This document shows, piece by piece, positions 56,091 to 64,000 of a stretch of DNA of 64,000 nt. The position numbers and the translations under genes were made by a program. The notes below the pieces were generated by a model. That model saw only the letters and a program-made list of their open reading frames with translations, made no database searches and was not told the origin of the DNA. Positions within the stretch are counted from its first letter, which is position 1. Each line of letters begins with the position of its first letter. This DNA is from Ariolimax columbianus (Eukaryota; Mollusca; Gastropoda; Stylommatophora; Arionidae): NCBI GenBank assembly GCA_036924085.1, contig JAVGWX010000003.1, forward strand, positions 118,056,264 to 118,120,263. The letters run 5' to 3'.

Positions 56091-56503
56091 AAATACCTAT
56101 ATTGTTCGTGTGGATACTAATGGTGCAGGTTGCTCTTTGGTTGTACATATTTCTGCTACCCACCCCTCTCCTTCCTCGACGCCCCTCCCTGCATTATTTT
56201 GATTAATTAAAAAAAAAATAATATCTGCAGTGATAACTCATAGATTGTAGTGTCCGCTTCTTAGAGACAGACAGTGATCGATCCAAGAATATCACTCCTA
56301 TCCAGAGCCAAAGTTCCCATTATGGGTGCCTCTGAGAATATGAGGTCTCCAAATTCTTTGATAATGGTATCAGCAGGACCCAGACTTTAGATCCAGATCA
56401 GCCCCAAAAGGTATGTCTGCTTTCCACGTCATTTTCCGTTCTGTACCGACAGAAGTCAAGATTGAGAGTCCAATATAGTCAAGTTTGAATTAAATATGTA
56501 GAT
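56091..56503. other. No recognised feature
   Basis: Possibly an upstream continuation of the L-B relic, but no RT motif can be read. Confidence 0.3.
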
Positions 56504-56900
56504 TGTCGTTGTTATTGTCGTTGTTTAATGCCCACAATGAGTAAGTTTACTCTTTCATGCGGGACGATGAGGCTAACGCCTGGTCAGTCAAAACAAACTG
56601 ATCAGACAATGTTAGCCAGGGTCAGGAGAAATTTACTTGTCAAAACCCTCACCTGACCTCCTCGTTGGTTGTCCTGGAAGCGGGCTATTGTCGAGGACAA
56701 CAGTCTTGCTAACAAGGTGACGTTCGACGTGATCCCCGTAGTAGTGAGCGACACGCAGATGAAGCCAAGGACAGCACAACCGCCTGGGGGACCCCAGTCC
56801 ACCTTTATCAGCACGCTCGGAATGTAAGGAAAGCTACTGCAACCCGCCCCTTAACGTCCTTTTCAGGCGACACATAAGAGTGACCTACTCATTGTGCACG
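56504..56900 (+). mobile_element. V-element copy 5, preceded by an inverted V-element end
   Basis: The body and right end (CTACTCATTGTGCACG) match the other copies, with one VNTR unit (AAACTGATCAGACAATGTTA). At the left, 56516-56550 reads TTTAATGCCCACAATGAGTA, the reverse complement of a V-element right end, so the copy has inverted terminal sequence. Confidence 0.75.
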
Positions 56901-56904
56901 AAAA

Positions 56905-57386
56905 CCAGATTAATGCATACACTGGTCCTGTCAATATTCCTCTATGCTTGTGAGACATGGACAGTTACAGCTGACCTTCAACGAAGGATACAGGTCTTGG
57001 AGATGAGTTGTTTCCGAAGACTTTTAAACGTCACGTACAAAGATCGAGTTACAAATAAAGAAATACGAGAGAGAATTACAACAGGAATAGGGCCTTTTGA
57101 AGACCTCTTGGCAACTGTCAAAAGATGGAAACTCGCTTGGTACGGTCACATATCGAGATCAAATGGTCTTGCAAATACAATCCTCCACGGAAAGGTGCAA
57201 GGCAGATGACGAAGAGGCCGTCCCAAAAAGAGATGGGAGGACAACATAAAAGAATGGACCAATCCTCATTCAGAAGAGGCACAGGCAGCGGCTGCTGACA
57301 GAGAAGGGTGGCGTGGCCTGGTATTGTGAGGATGTCTTCGTGTGTGCCTCAACGACCTCACCGGTAACGGGATGACCTGACCTGAC
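56905..57386 (+). mobile_element. L-F LINE 3' fragment with (CTGAC)n end
   Basis: Encodes LVLSIFLYACETWTVTADLQ, RRIQVLEMSCFRRLLNVTYK, DRVTNKEIRERITTGIGPFE and DLLATVKRWKLAWYGHISRS. It is the C-terminal region of the same family as 26800-28745 but better preserved (KLAWYGHISRS instead of NSLGTVTYRD). The 3' end is a GACCTGACCTGACCTGA run near 57374-57390. It lies between two V-elements of opposite orientation. Confidence 0.85.
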
Positions 57387-57715
57387 CTGACTCATTGTGG
57401 ACCTTCGCAAACAACAACTCATTTATGCGCTTTGGTGTTACGTGACGGGTTGTAGTAGCTTGCCTCACATTCCGAGTTGCTGATGAAGGTGTACCGCAGT
57501 GCGCCATGCGGTTGTGCTATGCTTGGCTTCATCTGCGTGATGCTCACTACTGCTGGGGTCACGCTGATCCACATCTCATCAGCCAGACTGCCTTGAAAAA
57601 GGCCTGATTTCAGGAAACGCAGCAAAGAAAAGAGATGCTAGTAATCTTGCTCAGTATATGGTGCCAGACCCTGACATGACGTCCTGGTCAGTATGTTGTG
57701 CTTGTCTAGACTGGC
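57387..57715 (-). mobile_element. V-element copy 6
   Basis: Begins with a short plus-oriented V-element end (CTCATTGTGGACCTTCGCAA, ACAACAAC) and then continues as a minus-oriented body (CATTCCGAGTTGCTGATGAA, TGCTGGGGTCACGCTGATCC) with one or two decayed VNTR units near 57640-57710. Confidence 0.7.
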
Positions 57716-57949
57716 GTCTCAGTTAACCAACATCTGTTGAAACATGTAACATAATGTCATATTAATTGTGGCAATAAAAGAGTCACATTCTTTGCTGGTA
57801 TGATTAGATGTGTTCCAAATTCAATGCATAGAATAGGAACACTACAGTGAGAGATATTAAATGTCTTGGGTATGTCAAGTAAGTCAACAAGAGAGATATA
57901 ATGAGAAATTGGAAATGGAAATAATTCATGGAACCGACGTCATCACACC

Positions 57950-59940
57950 TAGGCGTCTCCATATGTGCTCAGTCCCTTTCATCGCACATGGCGCCTCCAT
58001 ATGTGCTCAGTCCCTTTCATCGCACATGGCGCATCCATATGTGCTCAGTCCCTTTCATTGCAACTGGACGCCTCCATATGTGCTCAGTCCCTTTCATCGC
58101 ACATGGCGCCTCCATATGTGCTCAGTCCTTTTCATCGCACCTGGACGCCTCCACATGTGCTCAGTCCCTTTTATCACACCTGGGCGCCTCCATATGTGCT
58201 CAGTGCCTTTCATCACACCTGGGCGCCTCTAATTGTACTCAGTCCCTTTCATCAAACCTGGGCGCTTTTCCATATGTGCTCAGTCCTTTTCATCACACAT
58301 GGGCGCTTGTCCATATGTGCTCAGTCCCTTTCATCACACCTCGGCGCTTTTCCATATGTGCTCAGTCCCGTTCATCATACCTGGGCGCTTCCATATGTGC
58401 TCAGTCCCTTTCATCGCTTCTGGGCGCCTCCATATGTACTCAGTTCCTTTTATCACACCTGGGCGCCTCTAATTGTACTCAGTCCCTTTCATCACACATG
58501 GGCGCCTCTAATTGTACTCAGTCCCTTTCATCACACCTGGGCGCCTCTAATTGTACTCAGTCCCTTTCATCACACCTGGGCGCCTCTAATTGTACTCAGT
58601 CCCTTTCATCATACCTGGGCGCCTCTAATTGTACTCAGTCCCTTTCATCGCTTATGGGCGCCTCCATATGTGCTCAGTCCCGTTCATCACACCTGGGCGC
58701 TTCCATATGTGCTCAGTCCATGTTTTCCCACCTGGGCGCCTCCATATGTGCTCAGTCCCTTTCATCACACCTCGGCGCTTTTCCATATGTGCTCAGTCCC
58801 TTTCATCACACCTCGGCGCTTTTTCATATGTGCTCAGTCCCGTTCATCCCACCTGGGCGCTTCCATATGTGCTCAGTCCCTTTCATCGCTTCTGGGCGCC
58901 TCCATATGTACTCAGTTCCTTTTATCACACCTGGGCGCCTCTAATTGTACTCAGTCCCTTTCATCATACCTGGGCGCCTCTAATTGTACTCAGTCCCTTT
59001 CATCGCTTATGGGCGCCTCCATATGTGCTCAGTCCCGTTCATCACACCTGGGCGCTTCCATATGTGCTCAGTCCATGTTTTCCCACCTGGGCGCCTCCAT
59101 ATGTGCTCAGTCCCTTTCATCACACCTGGGCGCTTCCATATGTACTCAGCCCCTTTCATCACACCTAGGCGCCTCCATATGTGCTCAGTCCCTTTCATCA
59201 CACCTGGGCGCTTCCATATGTACTCAGCCCCTTTCATCACACCTAGGCGCCTCCATATGTGCTCAGTCCCTTTCATCACACCTGGGCGCTTCCATATGTA
59301 CTCAGCCCCTTTCATCACACCTAGGCGCCTCCATATGTGCTCAGTCCCGTTCATCACACCTGGGCGCTTCCATATGTGCTCAGTCCATGTTTTCCCACCT
59401 GGGCGCCTCCATATGTGCTCAGTCCCTTTCATCACACCTGGGCGCTTCCATATGTACTCAGCCCCTTTCATCACACCTAGGCGCCTCCATATGTGCTCAG
59501 TCCCTTTCATCACACCTGGGCGCTTCCATATGTACTCAGTCCATGTCATCACACCTGGGCGCCTCCATATGTGCTCAGTCCCTTTCATCACACCTGGGCG
59601 CTTCCATATGTGCTCAGTCCCTTTCATCACACCTGGGCGCTTCCATATGTGCTCAGTCCCTTTCATCACACCTGGGCGCTTCCATATGTACTCAGTCCAT
59701 GTCATCACACCTAGGCGCCTCCATATGTGCTCAGTCCCTTTCATCACACCTGGGCGCTTCCATATGTGCTCAGTCCCTTTCATCACACCTGGGCGCTTCC
59801 ATATGTACTCAGTCCATGTCATCACACCTAGGCGCCTCCATATGTGCTCAGTCCCTTTCATCACACCTAGGCGCCTCCATATGTACTCAGTCCATGTCAT
59901 CACACCTGGGCGTCTCCATATGTGCTCAGTTCCTTTTAAT
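57950..59940. repeat. 39 bp minisatellite, ~51 units, 2.0 kb
   Basis: Unit TCATCACACCTGGGCGCCTC plus CATATGTGCTCAGTCCCTT. Variants (TAATTGTACTCAG, CTTCCATATGTACTCAGCCC, CATGTTTTCCCACC) recur in order: a 78 bp dimer is iterated between 59110 and 59500, and a block of several units at 58340-58740 is repeated at 58770-59100. The 13-codon period leaves plus frames open for up to 659 codons (HHTWAPPYVLSPF repeats) and a minus frame for 298. I treat these as by-products of the period. Confidence 0.95.
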
Positions 59941-59944
59941 TTAG

Positions 59945-60095
59945 AAAGTGCCGACGACAGAGCACGAACTCTCCCTCTCTCCAGTTTCGTCTGGTACCCA
60001 TTTACAGATGGGTCGACAAGCAGATGCAGTCATACCATGAAAAGCGTCACTATGGCCAGTCTGAGCACGTGATTAGAACCTGGTACATGAACAAT
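59945..60095 (-). mobile_element. Possible tRNA-SINE body fragment
   Basis: The reverse complement contains TGTCGACCCATCTGTAAATG and GGTACCAG, a module resembling the GGGTCGACCCAG body of tS1 and the CCTGGATGTAAACCGGTAAC of tS4. No A or B box is present, so only a body fragment, if real. Confidence 0.4.
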
Positions 60096-60109
60096 GTATG
60101 TTGACAGTG

Positions 60110-60740
60110 CAGTGTTCTTCTTTCCTCTGCATCTTCCTCTTTTTCTTCTACGTCTTCTTCTTTTTTATTTTGTTCCTTCGTTACATACTACTTCTTTTTC
60201 TTCTTCTTTTACTTCGCTCAAAAAACAACAAAATATATTCCCCTTATAAACATGGTGGTTTGCCCCGAGCTATTCTGCTCATCTTGTGGAGTCGACAATC
60301 CTGGAGAATATGTTCCAATATGTATATGGTCTCATCACATAAGCACACGCCTGTATGTTCCCTTGTTATCTATCGAATAGGGGAGAAGGTGCCCGGGTCA
60401 ACAGTAACCTGTTCGCAGTCTGAATATGGTCATTTCATCTGGTCTCGATAACAAGTAACACGCTTCAGTAATGTCAGTTTCTATGTGTTCTTTCAACAAT
60501 TTGCCTTGGATGCCCATTTTTATCATTGTTTTTACTTTTCCATATGTTCTACGTCAATCAGTTGGTGGTTTGCTTGTCTTCCTCATTGGCTAGCTGTCTG
60601 CCTCCTCATTTCCACGTGTTTGGCATCTGGCGTTGAGAATTTGTCCCAGCTAACGATCTCAGAGCTGATTGTTGGTACGGTACTCGCCACGTTACTAAGA
60701 GTGGACCGTCTGCTTCGCACAGACTGCTAACGCTCGACAA
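60110..60740 (-). mobile_element. RNase H LINE 3' region (L-B-like), degraded
   Basis: Minus-strand reading: TVPTINSELRD (near 60680-60650), then CQTRGNEEAD near 60625-60595, matching the L-A order NTELNDLR ... SHCNIQGNEEAD. Further along the Cys/His C-terminal region is recognisable only as CCTGGAGAATATGTTCCAAT against CGGGCAGTTCTGCAGCAGAT on the plus strand. TTC-rich sequence at 60115-60210 marks the tail. Stops throughout. Confidence 0.6.
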
Positions 60741-61149
60741 CTTACCACATATAGCAGACAACGCGCTCAGCTGCGACAACGTTTCAACGAATTTAATTTA
60801 CCGAAGCCAGGGCAGCAAGCAAGCTTGCAGTCGTTGTAAATTCAACAGTTTTCCAGCTGTTTGGGTGTCTCTACTGCAATATTCGCTCTGGACGTAGTGG
60901 TGTTTTGGTTCGCGTGTAAAATGTACCATTTATAATTTTTGAGCGTGTGGGTTTGTGACTTCGGAACACTTATAGCGACCTCCATGCGTGGCTCGTGTCA
61001 TTGATGCAGGATTCATTGACAGTGCGAGAATAAACTTTTCTATAATTGTGTTCGGTTTACGGATATTGGCCTACCAGTTTCAAGGTAATAACAGCATTAT
61101 GAATGAGCCAAGATAGAAGAGAGCGAGAGGGGAAAAGGGGTTGGGGTTG
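60741..61149. other. No recognised feature
   Basis: Unique sequence before the 34/35 bp satellite; nothing identified. Confidence 0.3.
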
Positions 61150-61925
61150 GGATACGGTAATGTTAACGGGATAGACTGAACTATGATTAGTGAAATGTTA
61201 AGGGGATAGACTTAACTTTGATACGGTAATGTTAACGGGATATACTTAACTATGATACGGTAATGTTAACAGGATAGACTGAACTATGATTAGTGAAATG
61301 TTAAGGGGATAGACTTAACTTTGATACGGTAATGTTAACCTGATAGACTTAACTATGATTAGTGAAATGTTAAGGGGATAGACTTAACTTTAATACGGTA
61401 ATGTTAACCTGATAGACTTAACTATGATTAGTGAAATATTAACGGGATAGACTGAACTATGATTAGTGAAATGTTAAGGGGATAGACTTAACTTTGATAC
61501 GGTAATGTTAACGGGATATACTTAAATATGATTAGTGAAATGTTAACGGGATAGACTTAACTTTGATACGGTAATGTTAACCTGATAGACTTAAATATGA
61601 TTAGTGAAATGTTAACCAGATAGACTTAACTATGATTAGTCAAATGTTAAAGGGATAGACTTAACTATGATTAGTGAAATATTAACGTGATAGACTTAAA
61701 TCCTGCCGAAGACGGGTGTGTCGGACCGAAAGGTGCAAATATCGCAGTGTAGCTGTAAACTAGCGACATAACGCATTCCGTTCTCCGGACTACATCCTGC
61801 TACTTGCAAAGCCCTGTTCAGAGCTTGGTAGCGGGAGATTGAGAACGAACGCAGAAGAAGAAGAAGAAGACTTTACTGATTAATGAAATGTAAACCGGAT
61901 AGACTTTACTGTGATTGGTGAAACG
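61150..61925. repeat. 34/35 bp minisatellite with alternating units
   Basis: Two unit types alternate irregularly: AACTTTGATACGGTAATGTT-type (34 bp) and AACTATGATTAGTGAAATGT-type (35 bp), each ending GGGATAGACTT. The array is interrupted by a SINE-A copy at 61697-61868 and resumes for about 1.5 units. Confidence 0.92.
61697..61868 (+). mobile_element. SINE-A, 5'-truncated copy in the minisatellite
   Basis: The last ~170 bp of SINE-A (CCGAAAGGTGCAAATATCGC, GCATTCCGTTCTCCGGACTA) ending GAACGAACGCAGAAGAAGAA. 5' truncation is typical of target-primed reverse transcription. GACTTA/GACTTT at the two borders may be the target duplication or simply satellite sequence. Confidence 0.85.
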
Positions 61926-62084
61926 ACGAAGTGTGAGAAGAAAGCAAATAAAGAAAGAATCACAACAGAAAGAAAGTTCACGGAATTTGTAGACTTGCTC
62001 GGAGATAGTCACACACATAAATGTAAACATCTATCACCAGTTCTAGCGAAGAAGACAAGCACGTACTGATATAGCCGAAATGAT

Positions 62085-62132
62085 TATTTATATATGTATA
62101 TATATATACATTTAAAATACGTTAATGCATAG

Positions 62133-62196
<64 letters not shown>

Positions 62197-62240
62197 GATG
62201 TATATATGTTTGAAATATACAGCTATACAGGCAAACTGGC

Positions 62241-62300
<60 letters not shown>
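62085..62300. repeat. Two (TA)n microsatellites
   Basis: About 58 bp (62136-62193) and 52 bp (62243-62294) of TA separated by GAAGATGTATATATGTTTGA. Confidence 0.95.
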
Positions 62301-62301
<1 letters not shown>

Positions 62302-62599
62302 TGTATAAATGATAGTTACTTCATATGAATTTCACTTTATAAACATGTTATGGTGCAGCACAACCAATTTGCACATTGCAGATATTCCATAATCGGAATA
62401 AGGCCTTTTCAGGTGTTGTTCCAATGTCTTTTATTGCTCTTGCTCATGACTGCCCTATCACATTCAATAATCGCAGCAGACCGTAAAGAGATGAGATCAT
62501 TAGACATACGCAACCTACTTATATAGATAATGTCATTGCTGTGAAGGCTCCATCAAGTCAATGACAATGTGTTGAGCTATTTTGTAAATATAGTTTACG

Positions 62600-62790
62600 T
62601 GTTTGTTGCCAAGTGGTTAGATCATTTGTCTCTCGTGGCAAAGGGCGTGGGCTGGACCCCCAGTTACGATGTGCTCCAGTCTACCTGGATGTAAACCGGT
62701 AACCGACTCCGTTAGGATAGGTAAGATGACAAATAAGGTAGCTGGTCACACTGTCAAAGTAGAAAGCCGAGTTTAGTACCATGAAGTCTC
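62600..62790 (+). mobile_element. tS4 tRNA-derived SINE, degraded
   Basis: A-box-like TTGCCAAGTGGTTAG near 62607-62621 and B-box-like GGCTGGACCCC near 62650-62660, followed by CCTGGATGTAAACCGGTAAC and AGGTAGCTGGTCACACTGTC. This order (tRNA head, then a conserved body with GGTAAC/GGTACC and GCTGGTCACACT) fits a tRNA-derived SINE. Both boxes have substitutions, so it is probably silent. Confidence 0.65.
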
Positions 62791-63419
62791 TATAGTATAT
62801 ATCATCGCTGAAGGAAAATACTGCTTTATTAGTGACTATATTGATGTTATTGTTGTTCATCTAATGGTAGTCACTTGAACACAGTTTACACGATCACGAT
62901 GACCTCACGCAATGTAGGTGAGCTTAATTCGTAAGGAAATGTCTGGTTGTAGTTAGTAATTGAACTTCCATGTTGACGTACGCAAACCTTTTCAATCAAA
63001 GACAATTTTTTTTGCTGAATCAGAGCGTGTATATAAATGGTTCGACATCCGGTTCTAAACTCTTGAGATCAGCACTGGAAAGCACTTCGCCATTGATGTT
63101 CAAAGCAACTTGTACTGAGTTTAACTTTTGACTACATTTATTTCCTGGCAGGTTACATTGGTTCTTCAAACATCTCTAATCGTACATGAGAAGGTGAGCT
63201 GGGGTTCTTCTGGCTGTAGTGCAATGTGTTTTTTTTTTAGAAAGCTCACCACTATTGGGATTACTTCGCAGTTAAAGGAGCAGCAGTCCAATCCGTAGCT
63301 AAAGTCGTACCAGAAGACCTGGCGGCTTTTTTCACTTGCTACCAGTTGATGCTAGGGGCTGTCTAGAGCACACGACAGATTCATTTCAGTGTTATTTTAC
63401 TGTTCAACCGTCAACTACT
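62791..63419. other. No recognised feature
   Basis: Unique AT-rich sequence; a TATATAAA string at 63031 has no associated gene. Confidence 0.3.
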
Positions 63420-63500
63420 TTATTCCCATTGTTAGTGTAGTCGAGAGGTTTTTAGGCTGAATGCTACGGGCCGCTTCGTTATCCGATATTGTTTTATGCA
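63420..63500 (-). mobile_element. tS3 SINE, partial copy 3
   Basis: TCCCATTGTTAGTGTAGTCG, AGAGGTTTTTAGGCTGAATG and GGGCCGCTTCGTTATC match the 3' part of tS3 at 46.67 kb. The tRNA head is missing. Confidence 0.55.
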
Positions 63501-63557
63501 TGTAGATCCTGGACAATCAATAAACAAACAAAAATCACATAAATAATAGAAATGCGG

Positions 63558-64000
63558 TTCAAGAAAGGAATCTTCTACTTCTTATTCGTTTATACTCAGA
63601 TCAAGTTCCTGGTTTCTCTTACAAAGTACACGGTTGTTTGTAAGGCTGTTTTATCTCGATCCAGTTTTTGTCTCAAATCAGTCTCGTGAGACCAGTATTG
63701 CTCTTTTCTTTGTGCGATAACAGGAAGCTTTGTAGGATGTATTCGACGATCATTTTGTTGTAAAGATGGCCATTGAGTCTGTTTTGCTCTTCTGTAGTTA
63801 GATCATATTAAGTGTATTCTTTTCCGAAGACAGGGCGCGGCGTTGATCAGCCCATTCTCCCCTGAAGTTGGCTGTAATTTTGTAATTCGTCTCATTATAG
63901 ATGATACTCAGATCTCTTTGGGGTGAAGCTCCTACATACTTTGCTCAATTTGCCACGGCTTCATAGACTGCAATATTGTAGTGTGATGAGACCCACTTTA
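63558..64000 (-). mobile_element. L-B LINE 3' region, second copy, runs off the window
   Basis: Colinear with 55555-56090: TTCCTGGTTTCTCTTACAAA, TCTCGTGAGACCAGTATTGC, AGGAAGCTTTGTAGGATGTA, TGGCCATTGAGTCTGTTTTG and GATGATACTCAGATCTCTTT all have counterparts there. The RNase H end (CNI......A) lies at 63940-64000 and continues beyond the window. The TTC-type tail is at 63570-63590. Degraded and non-functional in this part. Confidence 0.75.

Noticed and set aside
56504..56900. V-element as a MITE with terminal inverted repeats
   Set aside because: Inverted ends are visible only at this copy; the other copies have a VNTR at one end and a (CAA)n-type tail at the other, which fits a retroposon better.
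57965..59944. A 659-codon open frame (and 362-, 338- and 298-codon relatives) as a repeat-protein gene
   Set aside because: The 39 bp period is divisible by three, so any stop-free unit keeps frames open; several overlapping frames on both strands are open at once, and there is no signal peptide, splice context or non-repeat domain.

Overview
This window looks like repeat-rich, intergenic DNA from an animal nuclear genome. I found no convincing host gene, rRNA or functional tRNA gene. The evidence is many decayed non-LTR retrotransposons (LINEs) of several lineages, several families of tRNA-derived and other short retroposons, a degenerate hAT transposase, and an exceptional load of micro- and minisatellites. 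The mix of RNase H-bearing LINEs, RTE/CR1-like LINE debris and tRNA-derived SINEs is what I would expect in a lophotrochozoan, most likely a mollusc (perhaps a gastropod). That is an inference from general knowledge of such genomes, not a species call.

Names used below are local labels. L-A is an endonuclease+RT+RNase H LINE with copies at 4.05-4.79, 16.57-18.11, 33.93-35.88, 48.46-52.07 and 54.08-54.36 kb. L-B (55.6, 60.1 and 63.6 kb) and L-C (1.6 and 24.7 kb) are related RNase H LINE tails. L-D, L-F, L-G, L-J, L-K, L-M, L-N and L-S are other LINE remnants. SINE-A is a ~350 bp retroposon with a (GAA)n tail and seven copies. The V-element is a ~330 bp retroposon carrying an internal ~37 bp VNTR and a (CAA)n tail, with six copies. 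tS1-tS4 are tRNA-derived SINEs. Rep-L, Rep-O and Rep-Q are unclassified dispersed repeats.

Layout. 0-10 kb: SINE-A, Rep-L, LINE debris, and a LINE whose two halves lie in opposite orientation around a 14 bp satellite. 10-23 kb: satellites (15, 12, 49, 24, 14 and 33/23 bp units), two tRNA-derived SINEs, a 1.54 kb L-A insertion with target-site duplication, Rep-O, a V-element and an inverted Rep-L. 23-26.7 kb: a decayed hAT transposase split by an L-C fragment, then a tRNA SINE. 26.8-36 kb: an RTE-like LINE, a V-element, an 11 x 71 bp satellite derived from the 3' end of the adjacent LINE, large ACAT and TATC arrays, and a 1.95 kb L-A copy. 36-48 kb: a SINE-A cluster, long stretches with nothing recognisable, LINE-M debris, a 16 x 30 bp array, tS3 SINEs and a V-element. 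48-52 kb: the youngest element, an L-A insertion with a ~1190-codon open frame, inserted into an older LINE. 52-64 kb: Rep-O tandem pair, a minisatellite pierced by two retroelements, a V-element/LINE inverted structure, a 2 kb array of 39 bp units, more satellites and L-B debris running off the end.

The elements do not form a pathway. They form a nested record of retrotransposition: autonomous LINEs, short retroposons that share their 3' ends and probably borrow their machinery, and satellites that appear to have grown from LINE or SINE sequence.
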